This document shows, piece by piece, positions 1 through 8,405 of a stretch of DNA of 64,000 nt; positions within the stretch are counted from its first letter, which is position 1, and each line of letters starts with the position of its first letter. The DNA is from Nocardia brevicatena NBRC 12119 (lineage in GTDB: Bacteria; Actinomycetota; Actinomycetes; Mycobacteriales; Mycobacteriaceae), in assembly GCF_000308495.1 (NCBI RefSeq), contig NZ_BAFU01000044.1:186001-250000 (forward strand). The letters are read 5' to 3'. Position numbers and translations under genes: made by a program. The notes beneath the pieces are model-generated. The model had not been told where the DNA came from. It did not search any database and saw only the letters and a program-made list of their open reading frames with translations.

Positions 1-1014
1 CCCGCCGGCCGTGGCCTGTCCCCGGAGCAGCGGCGGCACCGCGCGGTGAGCCGGGCGCTGGCCTTCGCCGGCTGCGTGGAGGTGCCACCGCCGGTGTTCC
101 TGCCCACCGACGTCTTCGACGTATGGGGCCTCGACGCCGGCGATCCGCGCCGCACCACCACCCGGGTGCTCAACCCCCTCGACGTGGACCGGGCCGAACT
201 GGCCACCACTCTGCTACCCGGCATGTTGGAGGTGGCGGCCCGCAATATCTCGCGCGGCGCCCGCGATCTGTCGCTCTACGGGATCGCGCAGGTGGTGCTC
301 CCCGGGCCCGAGACCGGGCCGGTCGACCCGCTGCCGGTGGACCGGCGTCCCACCGATGAGGAGGTGACCGCGCTGCTGGCGTCGCTGCCGGAGCAGCCGG
401 TGCACGTCGCGGCGGTGTTCACCGGACGCCGGGAGCCGCGCGGACCGTGGGGACCGGGCCGGCAGGCCGAGGCCGCCGATGCCTTCGCGCTCGCCGATGT
501 CGTCGGTGCGGCCGCGGGTGTGCGGATCGAACGCCGTGCCGGCAGGTATCTGCCGTGGCATCCGGGCCGCTGCGCCGAGCTGGTGGTCGACGGGTCCGTG
601 GTCGGTCATGCCGGTGAACTGCATCCGGCCGTGCTGGAGCGATCCGGTCTGCCGCCGCGCACCTGCGCGCTGGAACTGAACCTGGACGCACTCCCGCTGC
701 GGGATTCCCGACCGGCGCCGATGGTATCGCCGTTCCCGGCCGTCCTGCAGGATGTCTCGGTGAGCGTCGACCGCGGGATTCCCGCCGCGGCCGTGGAGTC
801 GGCGCTGCGCTCCGGCGGCGGCGAGCTTCTCGAGGATATCGCCCTGTTCGACGTCTACGAGGGCGCTCAGGCCGGGGAGGGCCGCAAATCCCTCACCTAC
901 GCGCTGCGCTTCCGGGCCCCCGACCGCACCCTCACCGAAGACGAGGCGAGCGCCGCCCGCGACGCCGCGGTGGCCGCCGCGGCGGAGACGGTCGGCGCGG
1001 TGCTGCGCTCTTGA
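1..1014 (+). CDS. pheT: Phenylalanyl-tRNA synthetase beta subunit, C-terminal part
   Basis: The frame is open from the first base, so the 5' end lies outside the window and about 337 residues remain. The protein charges tRNA-Phe as part of the cytoplasmic alpha2beta2 enzyme. The last ~95 residues form the ferredoxin-like anticodon-binding (FDX-ACB) domain, seen in [15 protein letters not shown] and in LFDVYEG followed by [10 protein letters not shown] and RTLTEDE near the end. Upstream is the catalytic-like core typical of PheT. The stop overlaps the TTG start of the next gene (TTGA). In many actinomycetes pheT directly precedes argC; here argC lies 36.5 kb downstream. Identification is firm. 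Confidence 0.95.
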   Translation, partial: PAGRGLSPEQRRHRAVSRALAFAGCVEVPPPVFLPTDVFDVWGLDAGDPRRTTTRVLNPLDVDRAELATTLLPGMLEVAARNISRGARDLSLYGIAQVVLPGPETGPVDPLPVDRRPTDEEVTALLASLPEQPVHVAAVFTGRREPRGPWGPGRQAEAADAFALADVVGAAAGVRIERRAGRYLPWHPGRCAELVVDGSVVGHAGELHPAVLERSGLPPRTCALELNLDALPLRDSRPAPMVSPFPAVLQDVSVSVDRGIPAAAVESALRSGGGELLEDIALFDVYEGAQAGEGRKSLTYALRFRAPDRTLTEDEASAARDAAVAAAAETVGAVLRS

Positions 1015-1808
1015 CCACGCCTGCCGGGAGGTCCTGGCGGCCGGGCCATCCGGCCCGGCCGGTCCTGTACGCGCTCGCCTATCAGCCGACGCGCCGGATC
1101 GAGCAGACGCCGACGGTGCTCGGGCTGGACTACACCGAACTGTCCATCCCGACCACCGACGGCCAGACCCTGCACGCCTGGTGGGTGCGCGCGAAACAGC
1201 CGGTCGGCCACATCCTGTTCGCACACGGGAACGCGGGCAATATCGGCGACCGAGTTCCGGTCTACGCCCTGCTCAATGCCGCCGGGTTCGACGTCCTGGC
1301 CTTCGACTACCGCGGTTACGGCCGCAGTACCGGCCGCCCGTCCGAACCCGGGACCGCCCTGGACGCCCGCGCCGCCCGGCGGTCGCTGCTCGACCGGCCG
1401 GGCGTCGATCCGGACCGCATCGTCTACCTGGGGAAATCCCTCGGTGGCGCGGTCATGCTGGAACTGGCCCTGGCGCATCCGCCCGCCGGCCTCGTCCTTA
1501 TGTCCACTTTCACCGGTCTGCGCGCCACGGCCCGTGGGCTGTATCCGTTCCTGCCCGCGCCCGCCATCCCCGACGCCTATCCGAGCCTGCGCCGTATCCC
1601 GTCGCTGACGGTGCCGCTGCTGATCATGCACGGCGACCGGGACGAACTGATCCCGCTCCGCCATGCCGAGCGTCTCTACGCGGCCGCTCCCGAGCCGAAA
1701 CGACTCATGGTGTATCCCGGGGCCGGGCACAACGACATTATCGGTATGGCCATGACGGAGTGGGCCGCGGCGATCGCCGAGTGGGCGAAGGAGAACGAGA
1801 TCATCTGA
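1011..1808 (+). CDS. Alpha/beta hydrolase, BEM46/ABHD13-like
   Basis: A 265-residue serine hydrolase with no signal peptide, so probably cytoplasmic or membrane-peripheral. The oxyanion-hole motif is HGNAGN, the nucleophile elbow is GKSLGG, the acid is in HGDRDELIP and the catalytic histidine is in GAGHND. This set and order match the BEM46/ABHD13/ABHD17 branch of alpha/beta hydrolases, whose substrates are mostly unknown esters or thioesters. The chosen TTG start overlaps the pheT stop (TTGA), which suggests translational coupling to pheT. An internal start is possible because residues 1-15 are not conserved-looking. Substrate cannot be predicted. Confidence 0.8.
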   Translation: MTTPAGRSWRPGHPARPVLYALAYQPTRRIEQTPTVLGLDYTELSIPTTDGQTLHAWWVRAKQPVGHILFAHGNAGNIGDRVPVYALLNAAGFDVLAFDYRGYGRSTGRPSEPGTALDARAARRSLLDRPGVDPDRIVYLGKSLGGAVMLELALAHPPAGLVLMSTFTGLRATARGLYPFLPAPAIPDAYPSLRRIPSLTVPLLIMHGDRDELIPLRHAERLYAAAPEPKRLMVYPGAGHNDIIGMAMTEWAAAIAEWAKENEII

Positions 1809-1867
1809 CGCCCCACCGCTCACGGACGACGCTCTTCGGTCTCCCGGCGCTGCGTAGCCTGGGTGGT

Positions 1868-1948
1868 ATGAGCGGTCAGCGCCCGGAGGCGGTAGCACAG
1901 CGTGATCACGGAGGGCGCCCGCTCATACCGCGAAAGGACACAGTATGA
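1868..1948 (+). CDS. Mini-gene encoding a 26-residue MSGQRPE peptide
   Basis: A short frame encodes MSGQRPEAVAQRDHGGRP plus eight residues, and its TGA overlaps the ATG of the next gene (ATGA). A TAGCCT hexamer ends seven bases before the ATG, so a leaderless transcript starting at the ATG is plausible. The same peptide, and similar DNA, begins the crotonase ending at 27608 (start 28483), and a weaker version begins the aminotransferase starting at 60461. That recurrence is the main reason to consider it real. Function is unknown; a leader that couples translation to the next gene is one option. No RBS is visible. Confidence 0.4.
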   Translation: MSGQRPEAVAQRDHGGRPLIPRKDTV

Positions 1949-2454
1949 GCGAACCCAGCACAGATCCGGGCGAGTTGGCGGCCCGGCTGGCGGCATTGCC
2001 CGACGATCAACTGCTCACCGTACTGAGCGTGGTCACCTCCGGCCGCCCGGGGTTGGCGGAGGTGTACGAGGTGGTTACCCGACTTCTCGCCCAGACCGGC
2101 GCGATCGGTTCGGATACCGGTGTGATCCCTGACACCGCACCGCGTCCCGGCTATCGAGGTCCTTCTGGTGAAGGGATATCCCCGCAGGTGGGAGGGGATT
2201 TTTCGGCCGAAATGCAGGCGGCTGACCCCAGTGGCGGTGATATCGGCGGCTATACCTCCGGCGGTGTGCCGACCTTCGAGTCGGTTCGGGATAAGGTCGA
2301 GCAGCGCTTCGGCACCGCGCAGGGGATGAGCGAGCTCGACCGCCGGACTCCGGCGGGCCGCGGCGCCGATGAACAATGGGAGGCGCGCGAGAGGGCCGCG
2401 CGGGAGCGTCTGGATCAGATCCGGAAATCGGTGCGCGGCGATCGCGCCGAATGA
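1945..2454 (+). CDS. Uncharacterised acidic protein
   Basis: 169 residues with no recognised domain. The N-terminal ~60 residues look helical (ELAARLAALPDDQLLTVLS...). A Gly/Ser/Asp-rich middle (residues ~65-105) looks disordered, and the C-terminus is a charged helix. There are no membrane segments or signal peptide. The ATG has an AAAGGA ribosome site nine bases upstream and overlaps the stop of the preceding mini-gene. It is followed 45 bases later by another uncharacterised gene on the same strand, so the two probably share a transcript. No function can be proposed. Confidence 0.65.
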   Translation: MSEPSTDPGELAARLAALPDDQLLTVLSVVTSGRPGLAEVYEVVTRLLAQTGAIGSDTGVIPDTAPRPGYRGPSGEGISPQVGGDFSAEMQAADPSGGDIGGYTSGGVPTFESVRDKVEQRFGTAQGMSELDRRTPAGRGADEQWEARERAARERLDQIRKSVRGDRAE

Positions 2455-2499
2455 GCGACCGGTCCGGTCCTGGCGGGCCCGGCAGGATAGGTGGACCCG

Positions 2500-3558
2500 A
2501 TGACAGAACCAACACTCACGCCGACACCGGAGCAGGCCCGGGTCATCGCCGAACGCCTCCTCGACACCCAGGTGAAATACCTGCTGTCCGAGGTGAGCGG
2601 CGACCGTTTCGCCGAGGTCGTCGCCCGTGATGTGGCCGCCGTTCTCGGTGTCGCCGACACCATCGGTTTCGGTGAGGTGGTGCGGGTCGACCAGGCCCGG
2701 GAAACCGTCGCCACGGTGGTCGACCGGATCGGCGGCAGCAGCGTCATCGCCGATGTGGTCGGTGTGTTCGCCGACGCCATCTACGACCACACCGCCGCCA
2801 ACGACGACTACACCCTCGGCGAGGTCGTCGAACGGGAACCGGTGGAGGCGCTGCTGGAGAAGATCTTCGGTATGCACCGGACCCAGGAACGCATCCTGGA
2901 CCGGCTCACCGACAGTCCCCTGGTCGCCACTGTCGCCTCCAAATTCGTGGACAAACTGGTCGGCGATTTCGTGGAGGCCAACCGCCGGCGTGCCGAGAAG
3001 GTCCCCGGTATGGGTGCGCTCATGTCACTCGGCCAGTCTGCCGCCGAGCGGGCCCGCAAGGCCGCCGAAAGCAATGCCATCATCGGCGATATCGCCGGCA
3101 AAGGGGCCATGTACGCGCTGCGCCGCACCAACAACGCCATCCGGGAGATGCTGCGCGAGGCCCCCGTGCACGAGGCCTCCATGGAGTTCTGGGATCTGCA
3201 CGCCGGCGAACCCGTCAGCGGGCTGCGCGACTACCTCACCCAACAGGACCTGCGCGAACTCGTCGAGATCTGCTACCGGATCGCGGTAACCACCCGCGAG
3301 AAGGAATACTTCGGTCTGCTCGTCGACGAATGCGTCCAGGTGTTCTGCGACAAATACGGCGACCACACCCTCGCCGCCATGCTCGGCGAACTCGGCCTCG
3401 GCGGCGAGGACATCACCGCCGAGATCCTGCGCTACGGACCCGCCGTGGTGGAGGCGGCCAAGCGAAACGGTGTGCTGGAGGGCCTGATTCGCGAACGGCT
3501 CGAACCCTTCTTCCTCTCGGATGAGGTCTTGGGCATCCTGGGCGGAGCCGGCGCCTGA
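2500..3558 (+). CDS. Uncharacterised conserved helical protein
   Basis: 352 residues, almost entirely predicted helical and amphipathic, with no transmembrane segment or signal peptide. Notable stretches are a basic region near residues 160-185 (EANRRRAEKVPG) and an acidic C-terminal half. I do not recognise the family. The ATG at 2500 is preceded by AGGA at a spacing of 12 bases; a GTG nine bases upstream is an alternative. Codon use is normal for the chromosome. The gene lies between another uncharacterised gene and adhE; the 159-base gap to adhE suggests a separate transcript. Confidence 0.7.
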   Translation: MTEPTLTPTPEQARVIAERLLDTQVKYLLSEVSGDRFAEVVARDVAAVLGVADTIGFGEVVRVDQARETVATVVDRIGGSSVIADVVGVFADAIYDHTAANDDYTLGEVVEREPVEALLEKIFGMHRTQERILDRLTDSPLVATVASKFVDKLVGDFVEANRRRAEKVPGMGALMSLGQSAAERARKAAESNAIIGDIAGKGAMYALRRTNNAIREMLREAPVHEASMEFWDLHAGEPVSGLRDYLTQQDLRELVEICYRIAVTTREKEYFGLLVDECVQVFCDKYGDHTLAAMLGELGLGGEDITAEILRYGPAVVEAAKRNGVLEGLIRERLEPFFLSDEVLGILGGAGA

Positions 3559-3669
3559 CGGTGGCACACCGGGGTAGCGCCGGCCCCGCCTCCGGGTCGA
3601 TGGCAAGGGCCGATAGCAGGGCACAAAGACCCCAGTCAACGCCGCAGAGCGGGGGTACCGTCACGAACA

Positions 3670-3693
3670 GGTGTCTCGGAGACCGAGGACACC
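3670..3693 (+). promoter_or_regulatory. Stable hairpin just upstream of the adhE ribosome site
   Basis: GGTGTC-TCGG, an AGA loop, CCGA, a bulged G and GACACC form a 10-pair stem ending about 10 bases before the GAGGAG ribosome site of adhE. It would lie in the adhE leader and could modulate translation or processing. I could not match the leader to a known riboswitch consensus. The base pairing is direct; the role is inference. Confidence 0.35.
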
Positions 3694-3717
3694 GGCACCT
3701 CCAGGTGAGGAGATCTC

Positions 3718-6378
3718 GTGGCCAATACTCGGATCGACCCAGCCTCTCGAGCCGCGAATCGCAGCGGTGACGCCGTTACCGCCGACACCATTGCGCCGGA
3801 CGGTACCGGCATCTCCCGCTACCACGAGGTGGACGCGATGGTCGACACGGCGACAGCCGCGGCGAAGGCATTCCGAGAGCTCGACCAGCGGCAGGTCGAC
3901 GCGATCGTGGCGGCGATGGCACGCGCCGGGATCCGGTCGGCCGCCGAACTGGCGCGGGTCGCCATCGAGGAGACCGGTTTCGGCGTCTTCGAGGACAAGG
4001 TGGTGAAGAACTACGTCGCCACCGAATTCCTCTACGACTACCTGCGCGACAAGAAGTCGGTGGGGGTCATCGACGAGGACGTCGAGCGCAGTATCGTGCG
4101 GGTCGCCGAACCGATCGGCGTGGTATTGGCCGTCACCCCGGTCACCAACCCGACCTCCACCGTGCTGTACAAGGCGATCGTCGCGGCGAAGACGCGCAAC
4201 GCAGTCCTCTTCCGGCCCTCACCGTTCGCCGTCCGCTCATGCGAGCGCACCATCGAGATCCTGCGTGCGGCGGCCGAGTCGGCGGGTATGCCCGCGGGCG
4301 CGTTGCAGGTCGTCCCGGACGCCGCCCATGAGGTGACCCATTATCTGTTCAAACATCCCGGGGTCGATTTCATCTGGGTGACCGGCGGCCAGAAGATCGT
4401 CGCCTTGGCCAATGCGGCCGGAAAACCCGCGCTCGGCGTCGGACCCGGCAACGCGCCCGTCTACCTGCATCGCACGGCCGACATCAAGGCCGCCGTCGTC
4501 GATATCCTCATCTCCAAGACCTTCGACGCGTCGGTGATCTGTCCCGCCGAACAGACCTGCATCATCGACAACGCGATCTACGACGCCACCGTCGCCGAAT
4601 TCGAGCGGATGGGCGCGTATCTGCTCACCGAGGAGCAAACCGAGGCGCTCGCCGATTTCACCTTCGGGTGTGGCGACAGGGCCAATCTCGAGGCCCTCGG
4701 CCGGCAAGCGCCCGACCTGGCCACCCGCGCGGGATTCACCGTGGACCCCTCGGTCAAGGTGCTGCTCGCGCCACTGCCCTCCGACCTCGACCGGCTCGCC
4801 GAGCATCCGCTGGTGCGAGAGAAGCTGATGCCCGTGCTCGGGCTGGTGCGGGCCCGTGACGTTCAGCACGGTATCGATGCCGCGGTCCTGGTCACCGAAC
4901 ACGGCGGCCTGGGACACACCTCGGCCGTCTATGCGCACGACCCGGCCGTCGTCGACGCCTACAGTCTGGCCGTGCGTACCGGGCGCATCCTGGTCAACGC
5001 GCCTACGGCGGTGGGAGCGCTCGGCGGGATCTACAACAATCTCACCCCGACCTTCTCCCTGGGCTGCGGCACCTGGGGCGGCTCGAACACCACCGAGAAC
5101 GTCAACTACGAACAGCTGCTGAATATCAAGACGGTGTCCTACCGGCGCAGCCCGCCGCAGTGGTTCCGGGTTCCGTCCAACACATTCTTCAACGCGGGTG
5201 CACTGGACAACCTGCGCGATATCGAGTGCGGCAGCGTGGTGATCGTTACCGACGCGCTGAGTGAACAGCGCGGCGTGGTGGAGGAGTTCCGCGGCAAACT
5301 GCGTGCTCGGCACGTCAAGACGTTCGGCGAGGTCGAGCCGGAGCCGGGCGAGGCCACCATCCGCCGCGGCGTCGCGCTGCTCGAGGCGTTCGAGCCCGAT
5401 GTGCTCATCGCCGCGGGCGGCGGATCGGTGATCGACGCCGCGAAGGCGATCCGCCTGTTCTACGAGCACCCGGAGATGAATCTCGCGGACCTCACGCTGC
5501 CGTTCCTCGATCCCCGCAAGCGCATGGCCGACTACCCCCAGGACCCGCACAAGGTGCGCTTGGTGGCGGTGCCGACCACCGCGGGCACCGGTTCGGAGGT
5601 CTCGCCCGCGGCGGTGCTGACCGTGGGCGATCGCAAGGAGACCCTGGTCGACTACTCCCTGGTGCCCGATATGGCGATCGTGGACCCGCTGCTCACCGTT
5701 TCCATGCCGCGCACCCTGACCGTCGACACCGGCGTCGACGCTCTCACCCACGCGCTCGAAGCCCTGGCCTCGGTCTTCGCCTCCCCCTACACCGACGCCT
5801 TTTGTGTGCAGGCCGCGCGGCTGATCTTCGAGGCGCTCCCCCGCGCTTACGACGACCCGCACGATCTGGCCGCCCGCACCGACATGTCCAATGCCGCCAC
5901 GCTGGCCGGCCTGGCGTTCTCGAACGCCTTCGTCGGCACCAATCACGCTCTGGCGCATGCCGTCGGCGCGCGGTTCGGTATCGCCCACGGTCGCGTGAAC
6001 GGCGTCTTCTTACCACACACGTTGCGCTACAACGCCGGCCTGCCGACCAAGTTCATGCCCGCCCCCGGCTACTCGGCCTACGTCGCGCCCGAGAAGTACG
6101 CCCAACTCGGCCGGATCGTCTTCGGCGGACACGAACCCGAGGAATGCCGCCGCCGACTGTTCCAGGGCGTGCGAGACCTGCTCGAACGGCTCGCGGTGCC
6201 AGGCACACTTCGTGAGATCGGCGTCCCCGAGAACGAATTCGTCGCGGCACTCCCGGAATTGGCGATAACCGCTTTTCAGGACTTGAGCAACCGCACCAAT
6301 CCGCGGATGCCGCTGATCAGCGAGATCACCGGCCTGCTCCGGCTCGGCTACTACGGGGACGACGACCATGCCCACTGA
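3718..6378 (+). CDS. adhE: Bifunctional acetaldehyde-CoA/alcohol dehydrogenase
   Basis: An 886-residue AdhE-type fusion. It converts acetyl-CoA to acetaldehyde and then ethanol (or the reverse) with NAD(H), and the family forms cytoplasmic filaments known as spirosomes. Residues ~20-460 are the CoA-acylating aldehyde dehydrogenase; the catalytic cysteine is residue 275 in SVICPAEQ. Residues ~475-880 are the iron-dependent alcohol dehydrogenase, with GTGSEVSPAAV and the metal-binding histidines in HALAHAVG and AHGRVNGV. Length matches the family. The GTG start follows a GAGGAG site. It overlaps the next gene by 11 bases. A fermentation enzyme in an otherwise aerobic gene set suggests use under oxygen limitation or in ethanol/aldehyde metabolism. 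Confidence 0.93.
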   Translation: MANTRIDPASRAANRSGDAVTADTIAPDGTGISRYHEVDAMVDTATAAAKAFRELDQRQVDAIVAAMARAGIRSAAELARVAIEETGFGVFEDKVVKNYVATEFLYDYLRDKKSVGVIDEDVERSIVRVAEPIGVVLAVTPVTNPTSTVLYKAIVAAKTRNAVLFRPSPFAVRSCERTIEILRAAAESAGMPAGALQVVPDAAHEVTHYLFKHPGVDFIWVTGGQKIVALANAAGKPALGVGPGNAPVYLHRTADIKAAVVDILISKTFDASVICPAEQTCIIDNAIYDATVAEFERMGAYLLTEEQTEALADFTFGCGDRANLEALGRQAPDLATRAGFTVDPSVKVLLAPLPSDLDRLAEHPLVREKLMPVLGLVRARDVQHGIDAAVLVTEHGGLGHTSAVYAHDPAVVDAYSLAVRTGRILVNAPTAVGALGGIYNNLTPTFSLGCGTWGGSNTTENVNYEQLLNIKTVSYRRSPPQWFRVPSNTFFNAGALDNLRDIECGSVVIVTDALSEQRGVVEEFRGKLRARHVKTFGEVEPEPGEATIRRGVALLEAFEPDVLIAAGGGSVIDAAKAIRLFYEHPEMNLADLTLPFLDPRKRMADYPQDPHKVRLVAVPTTAGTGSEVSPAAVLTVGDRKETLVDYSLVPDMAIVDPLLTVSMPRTLTVDTGVDALTHALEALASVFASPYTDAFCVQAARLIFEALPRAYDDPHDLAARTDMSNAATLAGLAFSNAFVGTNHALAHAVGARFGIAHGRVNGVFLPHTLRYNAGLPTKFMPAPGYSAYVAPEKYAQLGRIVFGGHEPEECRRRLFQGVRDLLERLAVPGTLREIGVPENEFVAALPELAITAFQDLSNRTNPRMPLISEITGLLRLGYYGDDDHAH

Positions 6379-6805
6379 CAGCGCCACCAAGACCGTGCGC
6401 GTGCATGCTCCGGCGGCGCGGGTCCTCGCGACGATCCGCGACGTGAAAAGCCAGCCGGAGTGGATTCCCGAGATCGTCGAAGCCGACGTGCTCGAGGCAG
6501 AGGAACAGACCGGCCTGCCGCTGACCGCCCGGTTCAAGGCATCGGCACCGGTCGGTACCGACACCTACACCCTTGCCTACCACCACGACGACAACGGCAT
6601 GAGTTGGTCGATGGTGCACGGTCGCCTGCAGACCGGTCAGGAAGGCCGCTACCGGCTCGACGAAGCCGGCCCGGACACTACCTCGGTCACATACCGGCTG
6701 ACCATCCACCATAATCTGCCACTACCCGGCTTCATCCGCGATCGAGTCATCAAAGGGCTGGTGGACCATACGCTGACCGGCTTGCGGAAGCGGGTCGAAC
6801 GCTGA
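6368..6805 (+). CDS. SRPBCC (START-like) family protein
   Basis: 145 residues with the SRPBCC helix-grip pattern: an N-terminal strand (TKTVRVHAPAARVLATIRDV), a WIPEIVEADV segment, a set of beta strands and a long C-terminal helix ending LTGLRKRVER. Members bind hydrophobic ligands in a deep cavity and include polyketide cyclases and lipid carriers. Catalytic residues cannot be named from sequence alone. The gene overlaps the adhE 3' end by 11 bases in another frame, so the two are probably co-translated. A link to aldehyde or lipid handling is a guess. Confidence 0.75.
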   Translation: MPTDSATKTVRVHAPAARVLATIRDVKSQPEWIPEIVEADVLEAEEQTGLPLTARFKASAPVGTDTYTLAYHHDDNGMSWSMVHGRLQTGQEGRYRLDEAGPDTTSVTYRLTIHHNLPLPGFIRDRVIKGLVDHTLTGLRKRVER

Positions 6806-6823
6806 ACCTGCCGGGTCCGCACT

Positions 6824-6876
6824 CTCGACCCGTCACGACCACAAGCTCGGCGAGCGGCGCGGTCGAAGGGGTCGAG
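6824..6876. terminator. Hairpin between converging genes
   Basis: CTCGACCC (6824-6831) and GGGTCGAG (6869-6876) can pair, with a nested CGACC/GGTCG pair inside the loop. It sits between the converging SRPBCC gene and mscL and could terminate both transcripts. There is no U-run, which is normal for high-GC actinomycete terminators. Confidence 0.35.
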
Positions 6877-6937
6877 GCGGCACGGTGACCAGATGTATTG
6901 CGCCTGTCGAGGTTCGTGCGGTATCGCTTGTCGTGGC

Positions 6938-7384
6938 TCAGGCCCGCGTCGAGCGTGCCGTTTCGGTCGCGTCTTCGTACATGTCCTGTTCGGCGCGGGC
7001 CGCGAGCAGATCCCGGATCTCGGTGAGCAACTGGATATCGGTGGGTACCGCCGGCTCCGCGTTGATCTTCTTCCGCGCCTCGATGCGCTTCTTCACCGTC
7101 GTCATCGGCAGAATGAGCACGAAATACAGCACCGCCGCGACCATCACGAAGTCGATGATGGCGCTGATGATCGGGCCGAGCGCGATGAACGTGGCGGGTT
7201 TGTTCGGCAGCAGTTGGAAACCGAAGCCCAGGTGACTGTTTCCGCCCAGAACGGCCAGCAGTGGTTCCACGACGCCCTTGGTGACCGAACTCACCACCGC
7301 GGTGAAGGAGGTGCCCATCACCACCGCCACGGACAGGTCGATGACGTTTCCCCGCATGAGAAAGTCTTTGAAACCTTTGAGCAT
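6938..7384 (-). CDS. mscL: Large-conductance mechanosensitive channel MscL
   Basis: 148 residues, close to the 151 of M. tuberculosis MscL. It opens under membrane tension as an emergency valve in osmotic downshock. The N-terminus MLKGFKDFLMRGNVIDLSVA is the S1 helix and start of TM1; TM2 is FVMVAAVLYFVLILPMTTV, and the C-terminal charged helix bundle ends DLLAARAEQDMYED. I chose the ATG at 7384 because it gives the family's MLKGFK start. An in-frame ATG at 7405 and a longer open frame to 7585 exist, but the extra sequence is not conserved-looking. It is a single gene, convergent with the SRPBCC gene. Confidence 0.95.
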   Translation of the reverse strand: MLKGFKDFLMRGNVIDLSVAVVMGTSFTAVVSSVTKGVVEPLLAVLGGNSHLGFGFQLLPNKPATFIALGPIISAIIDFVMVAAVLYFVLILPMTTVKKRIEARKKINAEPAVPTDIQLLTEIRDLLAARAEQDMYEDATETARSTRA

Positions 7385-7674
7385 CGCAACAACCCTGTCT
7401 CGCATAGTGCTTTTCACCGCTGGGGCCGTGCGGCTCTGTCGGCGGGTGGCCGGCACCGCCTTCCGGGTCTCCGGCGCCATATCGCAGGTGATGATCGCAG
7501 CAGGGACGAGGGCTCGCAAACCGGCGCCATCGTCGGTGAGCCCGGTGGTTTCGCCGTTCTGCTCGCGGGACTCGCCGCGGCGCACACCTTGTAGTGGGTC
7601 GGATCCGACGCCGGTGCTCCGGGCGGGAGTGTCTTGGCCGGCCCGCGTGGGTACTCCGGCCCAACGGCTCGTGC

Positions 7675-8280
7675 TCAGCGTGGGTCGGGTCCACGCCGCC
7701 GCACGAGCGGTAGGTAGACCTCGTCGACGATTTCGACGAGGACCTCGTCGGGTGCGGTCGGTATGCCGCGTGTGACGAACTCGTTGCGCAGCAGGACGAT
7801 CGCCACGGTGGCGACTCGTGGGTGGAGTGCTTCGGGCGCGGCCTCGCCGCGTGCGACGGCGCGCCCCAGGATGGTGAGCCAGGTTGCGGCGGTGGCGTCG
7901 GCGGACTGGTCGGGCAGTTGCGCGAGGAGTTCCGATGCGCCGCCGGCCGCCGCGAGTAGGTCGCGGAGAACGGTGCCCAGTGGGGAGCTCCAGTGCCGGT
8001 TGGCCCGGCGCAGCATTTCCAGGGCGTCGTCGCGCAGGCTGCCGGTGTCGGGTGGTGTCACGGCCTCGGCCAGTTGCCGGTAGGCGGCGATGCCGAGTGC
8101 GAGTCGGTTGGGCCAGCGGCGGTAGATGGCGTTCTTGTTGGTGCCGGCGCGGGCGGCGACCCGGCCCATGGTGAGCCCGGCGTAACCGTGCTCGAGCAGT
8201 TCGTCTGCGCCGGCCCGCAGAATGGCGTCCTCCAGGTCCGCGCCGCGTCGACGTGTCCGTCCCGTGCTGGGTTCCCCCAT
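7675..8280 (-). CDS. TetR family transcriptional regulator
   Basis: 201 residues. The N-terminal DNA-binding domain (residues ~15-65) shows the TetR pattern: DAILRAGADELLEHGYAGLTMGRVAARAGTNKNAIYRRWPNR contains the helix-turn-helix. The remainder is the helical ligand-binding domain. The ATG at 8280 has AAGGGAG six bases upstream; a further ATG at 8331 lacks a ribosome site. It is divergent from the gene at 8406. A perfect 9-base inverted repeat between them, overlapping a promoter, is the likely operator, so it probably represses that gene and possibly itself. Confidence 0.9.
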   Translation of the reverse strand: MGEPSTGRTRRRGADLEDAILRAGADELLEHGYAGLTMGRVAARAGTNKNAIYRRWPNRLALGIAAYRQLAEAVTPPDTGSLRDDALEMLRRANRHWSSPLGTVLRDLLAAAGGASELLAQLPDQSADATAATWLTILGRAVARGEAAPEALHPRVATVAIVLLRNEFVTRGIPTAPDEVLVEIVDEVYLPLVRRRGPDPR

Positions 8281-8339
8281 CCGCGACTCCCTTCGTGACC
8301 GTTCGCTATTGGGAACCGATCGTACCTTCATGATTCTAC

Positions 8340-8384
8340 TTGAACTCGGAAGCCCTGGAAGATAAGGTACATCAAGTACCTTAT
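8340..8384 (+). promoter_or_regulatory. Promoter with overlapping TetR-type operator
   Basis: TTGAAC (8340-8345), a 17-base spacer and TAAGGT (8363-8368) form a plausible -35/-10 pair for the gene at 8406. ATAAGGTAC-ATCAA-GTACCTTAT (8362-8384) is a perfect 9+5+9 inverted repeat covering the -10 and start site. A further half-site GTACCTT lies at 8322-8328 on the tetR side. This arrangement fits repression by the adjacent TetR protein. Confidence 0.6.
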
Positions 8385-8405
8385 ATCGATGAAGGGCACC
8401 ACATC

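Noticed and set aside
3559-3717. Possible riboswitch before adhE
   Set aside because: Only one clear hairpin; no conserved core of a known riboswitch class could be matched by eye.
4237-5988. Long open frame on the minus strand (583 codons)
   Set aside because: It is antisense to adhE, has no domain pattern, and long antisense frames are expected in high-GC coding DNA.
7385-7585. N-terminal extension of MscL
   Set aside because: MscL proteins start with MLKGFK-like sequence; the extra 67 codons have no family similarity.
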